A DNA stretch of 57,936 nt from Bacteroidota bacterium (lineage in GTDB: Bacteria > Bacteroidota > Bacteroidia > Bacteroidales > TTA-H9), in assembly GCA_003250395.1 (NCBI GenBank), contig QKGM01000054.1, positions 1-57,936 of the forward strand. Direction: 5' to 3'. The position numbers and the translations under genes were made by a program. The notes beneath the pieces were generated by a model. That model did not search any database. It saw only the letters and a list, made by a program, of their open reading frames with translations, and was not told the DNA's origin. The stretch's first letter is position 1. The number at the start of each line of letters is the position of its first letter. Below are positions 16,251 to 25,332 of this stretch, in pieces.

Positions 16251-17642
16251 TTACATCCTGATCTCCTCGACGGTACCGTTTGTCCTGCTTTTTTCGGCCA
16301 TAAAGCCCATGACATGGCTCTCGATAGAGGCTTCGATGGTAGAGGTGAGCAGCGAGGGGTCGTGCTTCGAGACGGCATGTATCCAGTTGGCTACCAGTCG
16401 CCAGTCGCCTCCGCCGTGGCCCGAATGTTTATAGTTTTCGACGTCGATCGCATTGGCTTCAAGTGTTTCAGATTTATCGGTGCGGAAGTCGTAAATGGTA
16501 AACCGGTCCATATCGCCCTCAATGTAGCCCATGCTTCCCATCACACGGGTACGCCGGCCACCCCATGGGGTAAAGGCTTCCATGCTGAACGAAGCCGTAA
16601 TTCCTCCTTCAAACTCGATGCTGGTCACGTAGTGATCGCATTGGTCGTTGTCCATATCATAGACGCAGCGGCCATAATTGGTCGTTTTAAGGTAATTCAT
16701 GATGGCTTCGCCCTGTTTCTCTTTTTCATCGGGTAAGTCGAACACGTAAGTCCAGCCCCTCCTCCTGTAATAGATACCGAGCGCCGAGTATGGGCATCCG
16801 GCTTCGGCCGGGCAGCCGTCGGTACAGCGGCGGGTGGCTCCCTTCGGTGCATTCTCTTTGCGGAACCACTTCAGGTTACCGAAAGCCTGAATCCGTTTGG
16901 CCGGTTTCCCGATCATCCAGCGCATGATATCGAGGTCGTGACACGATTTGGCGAGAATAATCGGCGTGGTAGCTTTGGAGTTATGCCAGTTGCCTCTGAC
17001 GTAGGAATGGCTCATGTGGATGTGTTCGATCGGCTCCATGTGTTGCATGCTGACAATTTCCCCGATGGCACCGCTTTGCATCAGTTCGCGCATTTTCACG
17101 AAGTAGGGGGCATAACGGAGCACATGACAGACGGCTACAATTCTCCCTGTCTTTTCGGCCAGGCTGAGTATGTCGCGGCACTCTTTCTCGGAGGGTGAAA
17201 TGGGTTTTTCTAGCAATACATCGTAACCAAGCTTCAGCGCCTCCATGCAGGGGCCATAATGGAGGTCATCGGGGGTGGTGATGATAATGGCATCGGCAAA
17301 TTTGGGGCGTTTAAAAACATCTTCCCATGTCTTGAAACGGTTCTCTTCGGGGATGTTGTGTTTCTTCGTGTACCGCTCATTCCTGATGGGAATTGGCTCG
17401 GCTACTCCTACTATGTCGAGCTGTTCGGGGAAGTTAAGGGCATACCCCCCGTACACATTGCCGCGTGATCCGGCACCGCATGTAATGGCCCTGACAGGCT
17501 TTTCAGGTGTCTCGAATTTATCGGGAAGAATGATGGGGAGAGCCTCATGGTCACCGGCAAATGCCGACCAGGGGAGTAGGGAGCCGCCAAAGGCAAGCCC
17601 CATGAGCTTGAGCGCATCGCGTCTTGAGGTATTTTTCGACAT
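16251..17642 (-). CDS. Tat-exported Gfo/Idh/MocA family oxidoreductase
   Basis: This 463-residue protein starts at an ATG. SRRDALKLMG at 6-15 followed by a hydrophobic stretch ending AFAG is a twin-arginine signal, so the enzyme is exported already folded with its cofactor. AITCGAGSRGNVYGGY is the Rossmann dinucleotide loop (about 53-68), and LLEKPIS is the family EKP motif. A cysteine-rich insert RCTDGCPAEAGCPYSA near the middle is typical of a Bacteroidota subgroup. The family acts on sugars or inositols with NAD(P), and some members are glycosidases; the substrate is unknown here. The upstream spacer contains low-complexity repeats. Confidence 0.88.
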   Translation of the reverse strand: MSKNTSRRDALKLMGLAFGGSLLPWSAFAGDHEALPIILPDKFETPEKPVRAITCGAGSRGNVYGGYALNFPEQLDIVGVAEPIPIRNERYTKKHNIPEENRFKTWEDVFKRPKFADAIIITTPDDLHYGPCMEALKLGYDVLLEKPISPSEKECRDILSLAEKTGRIVAVCHVLRYAPYFVKMRELMQSGAIGEIVSMQHMEPIEHIHMSHSYVRGNWHNSKATTPIILAKSCHDLDIMRWMIGKPAKRIQAFGNLKWFRKENAPKGATRRCTDGCPAEAGCPYSALGIYYRRRGWTYVFDLPDEKEKQGEAIMNYLKTTNYGRCVYDMDNDQCDHYVTSIEFEGGITASFSMEAFTPWGGRRTRVMGSMGYIEGDMDRFTIYDFRTDKSETLEANAIDVENYKHSGHGGGDWRLVANWIHAVSKHDPSLLTSTIEASIESHVMGFMAEKSRTNGTVEEIRM

Positions 17643-17680
17643 GGTTGTTTATGATTTGATGTCACAAATATAATTAATTA

Positions 17681-18110
17681 TGGCGATGGCGATGGTGATG
17701 GCTTTGGCTTTGGCGTTGGCTATGGCTTTAACTTTAACTTTGACTTTAACAATGACTTTGACTTTGGCGTTGGCTTTGGCGTTGGCTTAAGCTCAGAATA
17801 GTGACCCAGATTAATCATGCAGCTAACATCACGCGTCAGCAAGCCAATGCCATAGCTAATGCCAATGTAATTACCATGGATGGTGACAATGACTTTAACT
17901 TTGGCTTTGGGGTTGGCTTTAGCTCCGGACAGAGACTGTAGACCAAGATCTGATTACAGCAAAACTACTTTTAACTCTGTGGTCCTCTGTGGCTCTCTGT
18001 GGTTCTCTGTGTAACTATAGCGCTACCATTATCTCGCGCCAGCAGTCAAGGTTAATGTCAATGTCAATGTTAATAGTTAATGTTAATGTTAATAACTAAT
18101 GGGGAGGACG
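17681..18110. repeat. Low-complexity hexamer and 12-mer repeats in the 552-bp intergenic gap
   Basis: The gene-free gap 17643-18194 is dominated by degenerate hexamers. 17681-17788 reads as GGCTTT/GGCGTT/GACTTT-type units, 17872-17935 repeats them, and 18045-18105 has GTCAAT/GTTAAT units. Between them, 17978-18016 has four imperfect CTCTGTGGTTCT-type units. No gene or promoter can be seen in it. Similar simple repeats occur between genes in other Bacteroidota, and their role is unknown. Confidence 0.75.
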
Positions 18111-18194
18111 TTGACTATGACTATGTCATTGACAACATTATTCTCGGGGGAACTCTATACAGATTTTCTTGAAGCTGCGAATGGCTGATTTGCC

Positions 18195-20795
18195 TTAAAA
18201 GCCCAGCAGAGAGCCTGTCTGATACACAATAAAGGAGGCTATCCAGGCGATTGCTGTTGTATAGAGGATGACAAATGCCCCCCATTTCCAGTGGCCTGCT
18301 TCGCGGGCGATAACGGAAACGGTTCCCATACAGGGGAAATAAAGAAGCACAAATACCATGAAAGAGATAGCGACAAGCGGGCTGAACACTTTCTGACTGA
18401 TCTTCTCACCACGGTGGTAGGTTTGCCCCTGAAGCCGCTTTATCAGCGAGGTTTCTGATGCATCGTCGGGTGAGTAAAGTACCCCCATTGTACTTACTAC
18501 TACTTCTTTCCCGGGTACACCTGCCAGGATACTTACCCCCATCTTCCAGTCGAATCCAAGCGGGGTTATGACCGGGGTAATGAATCGGCCAAGCCTCCCG
18601 ATATAAGAGTTTAACTGCTGCTCAGAAGCCATCAGGCCGTCGAAATGGCGGGTTATGCTGTCGGTCATCATCGCGGCTGTTTTAACATCGAGGTTTCCTG
18701 CTGCAACCTGCTTCGTCACGTTAGCCAGAGATTCTGTTTTCTGATGCCCGAGTTTATTGCTGTCGCCCGAATGGGTCGGGAAATACCCGAGCGCCCAGAT
18801 AATGATAGAAGCAACCAGGATAATCCCTGCAATTTTCCGCAGGTATTGCACCGCCTTATCCCACATGTGAACTACGATAGCCCGGCCGGTAGGTACCCGG
18901 TAGGGCGGGAGTTCCATGACAAAAGGCACCATGTCGATGCGGAACAGGGTTTTCTTCAGAAGCAATGCTACCCCGATAGCTACCAGTACCCCCAGGGTGT
19001 ATATAATAAACAGTACCGTGCCGGAGTGGTTGGGAAAAAAGGCTGTAATCAGCAGGACATAAACCGGCAGCCTAGCACTGCACGACATGAACGGGTTAAT
19101 GAGCATGGTGATCATCCTGTCGTTGCGGTTTTCGAGGGTACGTGTAGCCATGATGGCAGGTACCGTACAACCGAAGCCCATTAACAACGGGATGACAGAT
19201 TTACCATGAAGCCCGATCTTATGCATGGCTTTATCCATGATGAAAACGGCACGTGCCATATAGCCGGTGTCTTCCATCAGCGAGATGAATAGGAACAGCA
19301 ATACTATGTTGGGGAGGAACACGATGACACCGCCTACACCGCCAATGATCCCGTCGATGAGGAGGTCTTTCAGCATCCCTTCGGCCATGTTGCTTCCGAT
19401 AATTCCGGAAATCCAGTGTACACTGCTGTCAATCCATGCCATGGGGTAACTCCCGATGGTAAATGTTGCCTGAAACATCAGCCACATCAGGGCAGCAAAC
19501 ACAGGTATGCCAAACAGGCGATGGGTAAGAAAGGCATCAATTATTTCGGTTCCCTTGCGGCTTTCAGTAGTGCCGGGTACGAGGGTCTCCTTCAGCGCAC
19601 CGTTTATAAACCCATACTTGGAGTCGGTGATGATGGTTTCGATGGGTTCGCCCCTGAATTCTTTTACCCATTGCCTTTCCTGTTCTGCCACCTTAAGAAT
19701 GGCCTCGTGATTGCGGCACAGCGCGATCCGTTTTAACTCTTCGGGGTCTTTTTCCAGAAGCTTGAGCGCCAGATAGCGCGATGAAACCCGATCAGTCAGT
19801 GCATCGTTCCCGGGTGCCTTGATGACTTTCTGTATCTCTTTGACCGATTTCTCGATGGCCTGCCCGTAGTTGATGTGAAGGTGGCGTACCTGAGGGCATC
19901 GGTCTTCGAAAACCTCGACAATTTTATCGAGCAGGTCGTTCATTCCTCTCCCTTTGGATGCCACGGTAGGGACTAAAGGGATGCCGATCAGGCTCCCGAG
20001 GGCATTGTAGTCGAGATTGTCTTCTCTTTTCTGTAGTTCATCAAACATGTTAAGGGCCATCACAACCTTGATGTCCATGTCGATGAGCTGGGTAGTCAGG
20101 TATAGGTTTCGTTCGAGGCTTGAGGAGTCGACCACATTGAGGACAACATCGGGCAACTTGTCAATGATGAAATTTCTTACGAAGATCTCTTCCGGAGTAT
20201 AGGCTGTAATACTATAGGTTCCAGGGAGGTCAATCAGGTTGATGGTATGTTTGCCATGCCTGAAGTGGATTTCCTTTGCATCGACCGTTACCCCGGAATA
20301 GTTACCAACTCTTTCGTGTGCCCCTGACAACATGTTAAAAAGAGAGGTTTTCCCGGCGTTGGGATTTCCGACAACAGCCACAGTGATTGTTGATGGCGGA
20401 TAAGCGGCATCGGGCCAGGAATGGTGTTCAAAGTGATGCCGGCGATGCCTCCTCCGGTCAGGCGGAGACTGTCCCTGATGAGGAAAGCGGTGATGCTGAT
20501 GTCGCCTGTGCATACGGCCAGGTGTTTCAAACACGCCATTCCAGACCTGTTCTCCGAATGAAGCAGCTTCCCCTTCCGATACGATTTCAATGAGCGAGGC
20601 TTCACTGTTACGAAGCGAAACATTGTAGCCCATCACATTGTATTCAACAGGATCGTTCATCGGGGCCTTGCGGATAACGGTCACACGTTTACCCGCCACG
20701 AAACCCATCTCCATGATGCGTTTACGGAAGGCACCCCGACCTTTTACCTTGGCAATGATGGCAGTCTCGCCCTGATTTAAGTCCTGTAAAACCAT
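18195..20795 (-). CDS. feoB: FeoA-FeoB fusion, ferrous iron transporter
   Basis: I use the ATG at 20795 (866 residues). The frame runs up to 20876, but a promoter lies between. The protein has an N-terminal FeoA SH3-like domain (residues 1-75), then a linker of about 35 residues with ten histidines, then the FeoB GTPase. The GTPase has G1 GNPNAGKTS, G3 DLPG and G4 NMFD, followed by a core of about ten membrane helices with FLPNIVLLF, GFGCTVPAIMATRT and GVPGKEVVVS gates. It imports Fe2+ across the inner membrane. FeoA-FeoB fusions are common in Bacteroidota; the histidine-rich linker could bind metal. Expression is probably iron-controlled, although I see no Fur box. Confidence 0.95.
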   Translation of the reverse strand: MVLQDLNQGETAIIAKVKGRGAFRKRIMEMGFVAGKRVTVIRKAPMNDPVEYNVMGYNVSLRNSEASLIEIVSEGEAASFGEQVWNGVFETPGRMHRRHQHHRFPHQGQSPPDRRRHRRHHFEHHSWPDAAYPPSTITVAVVGNPNAGKTSLFNMLSGAHERVGNYSGVTVDAKEIHFRHGKHTINLIDLPGTYSITAYTPEEIFVRNFIIDKLPDVVLNVVDSSSLERNLYLTTQLIDMDIKVVMALNMFDELQKREDNLDYNALGSLIGIPLVPTVASKGRGMNDLLDKIVEVFEDRCPQVRHLHINYGQAIEKSVKEIQKVIKAPGNDALTDRVSSRYLALKLLEKDPEELKRIALCRNHEAILKVAEQERQWVKEFRGEPIETIITDSKYGFINGALKETLVPGTTESRKGTEIIDAFLTHRLFGIPVFAALMWLMFQATFTIGSYPMAWIDSSVHWISGIIGSNMAEGMLKDLLIDGIIGGVGGVIVFLPNIVLLFLFISLMEDTGYMARAVFIMDKAMHKIGLHGKSVIPLLMGFGCTVPAIMATRTLENRNDRMITMLINPFMSCSARLPVYVLLITAFFPNHSGTVLFIIYTLGVLVAIGVALLLKKTLFRIDMVPFVMELPPYRVPTGRAIVVHMWDKAVQYLRKIAGIILVASIIIWALGYFPTHSGDSNKLGHQKTESLANVTKQVAAGNLDVKTAAMMTDSITRHFDGLMASEQQLNSYIGRLGRFITPVITPLGFDWKMGVSILAGVPGKEVVVSTMGVLYSPDDASETSLIKRLQGQTYHRGEKISQKVFSPLVAISFMVFVLLYFPCMGTVSVIAREAGHWKWGAFVILYTTAIAWIASFIVYQTGSLLGF

Positions 20796-20822
20796 ATAGT
20801 TATTTAGAACCGGTTTAAATTG

Positions 20823-20852
20823 CAAAGGTATAGGATTTTTCTGTTGGAACAA
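20823..20852 (-). promoter_or_regulatory. Bacteroidota-type promoter of the FeoA-FeoB gene
   Basis: On the minus strand TTG (20852-20850) is followed after 19 bases by TACCTTTG (20830-20823), matching TTG-N19-21-TAnnTTTG. It lies 28 bp before the ATG at 20795 and rules out the upstream start at 20876. Confidence 0.8.
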
Positions 20853-21011
20853 TGGCGAAACAGAAAAAGCGATCACTATTTGCCCTGACAGTGATGGATT
20901 GCATTGGCTGATGATTGTTTAATCCATCAGTATGGTTTAAAAGTGACGGGCAGTTTTTAGTTTGGTAAGGTACTTTATCAATCGTGCAATACAGATTGTG
21001 AACGATATATG

Positions 21012-21050
21012 CAAAAACAAAAGACGGAAGAAAACTCCCGTCTTTTTGTT
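21012..21050 (-). terminator. Rho-independent terminator of the M14 peptidase gene
   Basis: AAAAGACGG and CCGTCTTTT form a 9-bp stem with a 10-base loop, followed on the minus strand by a T-rich tract, 24 bp after the stop codon. Confidence 0.75.
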
Positions 21051-21073
21051 ATTAATCCGTTAGTGCGAATGCA

Positions 21074-23386
21074 CTATTTTACTATTATTTTCCGGACAGT
21101 ATTCACCTTATCGCTGCTGATGCGAATGAAGTAGAGGCCAGGGGCAAGAGATGCCGTACTGAGGGTAGTGGTTCCCGATACATTATCAGAAGTGATAAGG
21201 ATTCGGCCGTTGGCATCGGTAAGTTCAATCCGGGTACTTTTAGGCAGGTTACCAATCGTAAGCTTGTCGGTTACAGGGTTAGGACAGGTTATGATACTAT
21301 AAGCGGGAAGTTCTGTGGTGCCAACACCGGTATCGCAGAGCAGGGCTGCTTTCCATCCGCTCTTTGGCGCGTCACCTGAGGCGATAAACCGGATGGTCAG
21401 GCTGCGGGAGTCGTTCGAAGAGATGACACCTCCGGGGCTGTCGTTGCCACACCAGCTCCCGATGAGCGGTGCCGAAATGTTATCTCCGTTATAAATTTCA
21501 AGCCTTTCCTTTTCGCAATCGGTATTAATATCAAATTCACTGAAGGTTACCCTCATTTGTTTCTCGGTATCGGGGCTGGTAAAGGTTACAACCTTCTCCG
21601 TGTTAGCGGTATATGGATGATTAGGGCCTCCATCATCGTAAAACATACCGGCACAGGTATTAATCTGGCCATCGGGCATCAGGTATTGTTCGCCCACAAG
21701 GATATAGTTCCATTTTTCTTCATTATCACTGTAGGAGGAATTGGAAGCAACGAGTGACACATCGTAGACTCCTTCCTCGGCATAAACAATGTTTGAAGGG
21801 TTTTTAACAGTCGATTGTGATGGATTTGCCCCAGGGAAGCTCCAAAGCCAGTTGGTTGGCCCCCCAACAGTCTGGTCGGTGAAACTGATGGTTTCTCCGG
21901 CGTTAATCTGGGTTGAATTCGAGGTAAAACCGGCAAATACACCCAGAGGGCAAAGTTGAATATTCAGGATGGTCTGGTTATAATCTGAAGCAGTAACATT
22001 GCTGATGGTTTTGGTAACATAACCGGGCGCAGATATTTGCAGAGTCCATAATCCACTTTTAATTAAACGGTAATATTGTCCGTCAGATGGCCTGGAGAAT
22101 ATCATACTTGAATCAATATCATGGTTCTTCACAAACACCTGAGCCCGGAGTGGCTCTCCAGTGATGCTGTCGGTTATGATTCCCTGTATGCCATAGGTTA
22201 CCTGTTCAATATAGTTGAGGAGTGAGCGGTAGTTGTAGTTCCAGAAATTGGGCAGCTGGTTTGCGGGCGGGGTTTTGGTATTACTGATCTCGATGGTTAC
22301 TTCCCTGCATTGCTGGAAGTAGTTCATGTAATCCTGCCTGCCACCGGTAATGCTGTACCATGCATAGCCATTGGTAACTCCTGTGCCAAAATCGTTGAAA
22401 TAACCGCTTGTACTGTATGTCTGTGCAGTATCGGCATATTCGTTGCTCACGAGCACCCACCAGGCTGCATCGGCAGTAGCACGGCTCCATGTATCCCAGG
22501 GGTAATTCATCACTTCGGCACCACCATGAAAGTTGGCAGACATTACAAAATGGTGACTTTCGGCGAAGTTCATAAAGGCGATGGTCTCTTTTTGCCATGC
22601 ATTACCATCGGGATGAGGGCCTGCCGCTGGATCATGATAGTTGCGGTTTAAATCCACCCAGTTGGCATTGGCTCTGATAGCTCCGTTTACGGTGCTGTTG
22701 CCTCCCTTGTATGTGCCATCCGGATTTGCCAGGGGATTGATATATATATCGACATTGTCGACCAGCGCAGTTACTCTGGGATCGCTACCATAATTGGTCA
22801 GCAGGTAATCGATCAGACGTAGCATCAGCACATAGCCCGTAATTTCATCACCATGCATAGAGCTGGTATATAGAAATTCCGGCTTACGGTTGTTGACCTG
22901 GCTGGTAATATGGGCAGCAAGCAGTTTACGGTTCTGGACACTGGTGCCAAATTCCACAAGATTACAAATGTTCGGGTAACCGGTAGCATAATCATTCATC
23001 ATCTGGATGTATGCTTCATAGGTAGGGTAAAAGTCCCAATCAGTTACGTTTTTGACATCCACCCTGTCAAGCATCCTGGGGTTTGCGATCAGGGAGCCGG
23101 GATGTGGTAACAGAGTCCAGGTATAGTTGTATTTAAGGAATTTCTCAAATTCTGCACGGTTTGCATAGGCAAATACCCTTCCGTCGCGTACATTATCGAG
23201 TGAGATAATCTGGCTGAGGGCATTGAGCACTGTTCGGTCGGCAGGGGCTTCAAAAGTGAAGTAAATTTCATTAACCGGGCTGAATAATGCCGTTAATTCG
23301 GCATCGTTTACCTGTTGTTGCTGAGCCTTGCCAACGAGGGCAATCGAGACCAGTAACATGAACATCAAGATAGTTTTACGAAGCAT
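21074..23386 (-). CDS. Secreted M14 zinc carboxypeptidase with T9SS sorting domain
   Basis: This 770-residue protein has a signal peptide ending GKAQ (1-21). The M14 domain spans about 115-400. His178 and Glu181 in MHGDE, and His287 in NFHGG, bind zinc; DLNRNY (245-250) supplies the substrate-contacting Arg; Glu366 in EVTIEIS is the catalytic acid/base. After it come a carboxypeptidase-regulatory-like beta module (about 400-475), a PKD-type module (about 480-565), a CUB-like module (about 575-685), and a T9SS type A sorting domain (about 698-770, CPNPVTDKLTI...GLYFIRI...KIIVK). It removes C-terminal residues from peptides or hydrolyses peptidoglycan-type amides at the cell surface; the substrate is not resolved. 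Confidence 0.93.
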   Translation of the reverse strand: MLRKTILMFMLLVSIALVGKAQQQQVNDAELTALFSPVNEIYFTFEAPADRTVLNALSQIISLDNVRDGRVFAYANRAEFEKFLKYNYTWTLLPHPGSLIANPRMLDRVDVKNVTDWDFYPTYEAYIQMMNDYATGYPNICNLVEFGTSVQNRKLLAAHITSQVNNRKPEFLYTSSMHGDEITGYVLMLRLIDYLLTNYGSDPRVTALVDNVDIYINPLANPDGTYKGGNSTVNGAIRANANWVDLNRNYHDPAAGPHPDGNAWQKETIAFMNFAESHHFVMSANFHGGAEVMNYPWDTWSRATADAAWWVLVSNEYADTAQTYSTSGYFNDFGTGVTNGYAWYSITGGRQDYMNYFQQCREVTIEISNTKTPPANQLPNFWNYNYRSLLNYIEQVTYGIQGIITDSITGEPLRAQVFVKNHDIDSSMIFSRPSDGQYYRLIKSGLWTLQISAPGYVTKTISNVTASDYNQTILNIQLCPLGVFAGFTSNSTQINAGETISFTDQTVGGPTNWLWSFPGANPSQSTVKNPSNIVYAEEGVYDVSLVASNSSYSDNEEKWNYILVGEQYLMPDGQINTCAGMFYDDGGPNHPYTANTEKVVTFTSPDTEKQMRVTFSEFDINTDCEKERLEIYNGDNISAPLIGSWCGNDSPGGVISSNDSRSLTIRFIASGDAPKSGWKAALLCDTGVGTTELPAYSIITCPNPVTDKLTIGNLPKSTRIELTDANGRILITSDNVSGTTTLSTASLAPGLYFIRISSDKVNTVRKIIVK

Positions 23387-23468
23387 GATTTGGTAAATGG
23401 TTATAGTTATTTGGAGATAATTTCAATAAGCTGATTTTATTAACCGGGGAGTTGACAATTCCTGAACC

Positions 23469-24356
23469 CTATATTCTTGAAACCCTGACAACTTCCTCCC
23501 GGATGGCTTTTTCAACTTCAGCATTGACAGGAACAAGAGGTAACCGCAGGAAGTTCTTAACGATTCCCATTTGATTCAAGGCTACCTTGATACCGGCCGG
23601 GCTTCCATCAGCGAAGAGCAGGTCGGTAAAGTGATATAGCCGGAAGTGAAGAGCCAGTGCTTTCTTTACCTCACCTGCCAGGGCATGGCGTACCATCTGG
23701 CTCATTATATCGGGGAAGGCATTGGCCGAAACACTGATAACACCTGAAGCTCCCAGCATTAAAAGTGGATAGGTGAAATTATCGTCGCCCGATATGAGGT
23801 CAAAACCATCAGGTTTTTCTCTGAGAATAGCTGTACATTGTTCCAGATTACCAGAGGCTTCCTTGGTTGCAACAATGTTTTTGAAATCATTAGCCAGCCG
23901 GAGCGTTGTTGCGGCAGTAATGTTGATGCCTGATCTGCCCGGAATATTGTAAATAATAACGGGAAGGGGCGATGCTTCGGCTATGGCTTTGAAGTGCCGG
24001 TAAATCCCCTCCTGGTTAGGTTTGTTATAATATGGTGCTACAGAAAGGATGGCTGATATTCCATCGAGAGGCATCTGGGTTAGTTGATCGAGAACCTCTG
24101 CTGTATTATTGCCACCGATTCCTAAGACCAATTGGGTTTGCCCATTATTTATGGCGACAATCGTTTCTATAACAGCCTTTTTTTCTTCCTTGCTGAGTAC
24201 GGGAGATTCGCCTGTTGTTCCAAGGATAACAATGGTTTCGGCTTTTCCTGCAACGATATGCAGAACAAGTTTTCTCAGGGCGTCAAAGTCTATACTGCCA
24301 TCAGAGTTAAATGGTGTGATGATGGCTACTGCGGTTCCTTTAGTGTTGAACGACAT
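23469..24356 (-). CDS. dapA: 4-hydroxy-tetrahydrodipicolinate synthase
   Basis: This 295-residue protein has an ATG start. It is a full-length (beta/alpha)8 aldolase with GTTGE (46-50), Tyr110 from the neighbouring subunit site, Tyr136 in IIYNIPGRSG, Arg141 and the Schiff-base lysine Lys165 in ATKEASGN. It condenses pyruvate with aspartate semialdehyde, the first committed step of lysine and diaminopimelate synthesis in the cytoplasm. It follows a DUF6913 gene by 3 bp, so the two form an operon, as seen in other Bacteroidota. Confidence 0.95.
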   Translation of the reverse strand: MSFNTKGTAVAIITPFNSDGSIDFDALRKLVLHIVAGKAETIVILGTTGESPVLSKEEKKAVIETIVAINNGQTQLVLGIGGNNTAEVLDQLTQMPLDGISAILSVAPYYNKPNQEGIYRHFKAIAEASPLPVIIYNIPGRSGINITAATTLRLANDFKNIVATKEASGNLEQCTAILREKPDGFDLISGDDNFTYPLLMLGASGVISVSANAFPDIMSQMVRHALAGEVKKALALHFRLYHFTDLLFADGSPAGIKVALNQMGIVKNFLRLPLVPVNAEVEKAIREEVVRVSRI

Positions 24357-24359
24357 GGT

Positions 24360-24908
24360 TTAGGAATGATTGATTTGATTAAGGGTATGAATCAGTGTCT
24401 CATAGTTCTGCTTTTCCCCCGGGGTAACATCTGGCATGAGGGTAAAATCGTGCAGATAGATATCGCCGAACGAGAACCCGGCACGAAAGGCGGATGCCGA
24501 TGTAACGGCAATGTATAACAATGGGAGAGAATTATTAGCATCAAGATTAAGAAGCACCTGAAAAGGCCGGTTAACGAATTCGGTAACTTCATCGGAAGCA
24601 GGGGTAAAAAAGAATCCGGTATTACGACGGCTGAACGTGATAACACCGGGTGCAATGACTGAGGCCCAATCAGGTACTTTGTGGCTGTTGAACCATACAA
24701 CGAGCATCACCTCTTTCCCTTTAGCCTGCCAGGTCTGTACTGTTTTAAGCAACTCGTTATAGTTTTCTTCCGATTCTGGTGCTGCCAGCAAGCCAATACT
24801 CTTTGCCACCAGTGGACGACAGACTTTAACAGGAGTGGTACGGCGTTTCTCTGTCCTGATCAGCCTCTTAATGGCTATTTTGGCCCGGAATTTCTCGAAT
24901 AGTATCAA
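24360..24908 (-). CDS. DUF6913-family protein, operon partner of dapA
   Basis: This 182-residue protein starts with TTG at 24908. Its order is a basic N-terminal helix (KFRAKIAIKRLIRTEKRRT), a KSIGLLAAPESEENYNELLKTVQTWQAKGKEV segment, then strands with RPFQVLLNLDANNSLPLLYIAVTSASAFRAGF. This is the pattern of a small Bacteroidota family of unknown function usually found beside dapA. There is no signal peptide or membrane helix. The fixed neighbourhood hints at a role tied to lysine or cell-wall metabolism, but no activity can be read from the sequence. Confidence 0.75.
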   Translation of the reverse strand: MILFEKFRAKIAIKRLIRTEKRRTTPVKVCRPLVAKSIGLLAAPESEENYNELLKTVQTWQAKGKEVMLVVWFNSHKVPDWASVIAPGVITFSRRNTGFFFTPASDEVTEFVNRPFQVLLNLDANNSLPLLYIAVTSASAFRAGFSFGDIYLHDFTLMPDVTPGEKQNYETLIHTLNQINHS

Positions 24909-25332
24909 GTTGGCGGAATTAATTATTCAAAACAGCAAATCATTCAGATTTGAAGCCGTAAATTTAGTAAAAACTACATGGTAATGGCAAATGGGACAAA
25001 GTAATCAGGAGAGGGTACGGAGCATTTCACCGGGTTGTTTGCTGGAACTGATGATTGAATCTATGCGATGATACCTGTCAATATTAGCAGGTGCAGGTCA
25101 GAGAAGATATTTCACATGCAAATCCGATTATTGAAAAAAGGAGAAACATATTTCTCTGCATTATGATATTGGCGGGCATTGGTTGCTATCACTGTTTGCA
25201 AAACGTTGTACCGGGTTTGTTTTTTTACGTATTGAAGCAGAAACAGGATTTAGTATAATAGATGAAGCGGAAAAACCATTTTTCTTAACTGAAACCTTTC
25301 ATTACTTTTGACAAGCTAAACAGTCAAAGAAA
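24909..25332. other. Divergent intergenic region
   Basis: This is 424 bases between the divergent DUF6913-dapA operon and the MBL hydrolase gene. TACTTTTG at 25303-25310 is the likely -7 element of the plus-strand gene, 22 bases before its TTG start. No operator repeat or RNA structure is evident. Confidence 0.5.

Noticed and set aside
16251..17642. Assignment of the Tat oxidoreductase as GH109
   Set aside because: It lacks the PTHGLGP and GGHGGMDF blocks seen in the true GH109-type protein at 40593, so only the superfamily is given.
17681..18110. CRISPR-like array in the repeat-rich gap
   Set aside because: Units are 6 or 12 bp, contiguous and degenerate, with no spacers of constant length and no cas genes.
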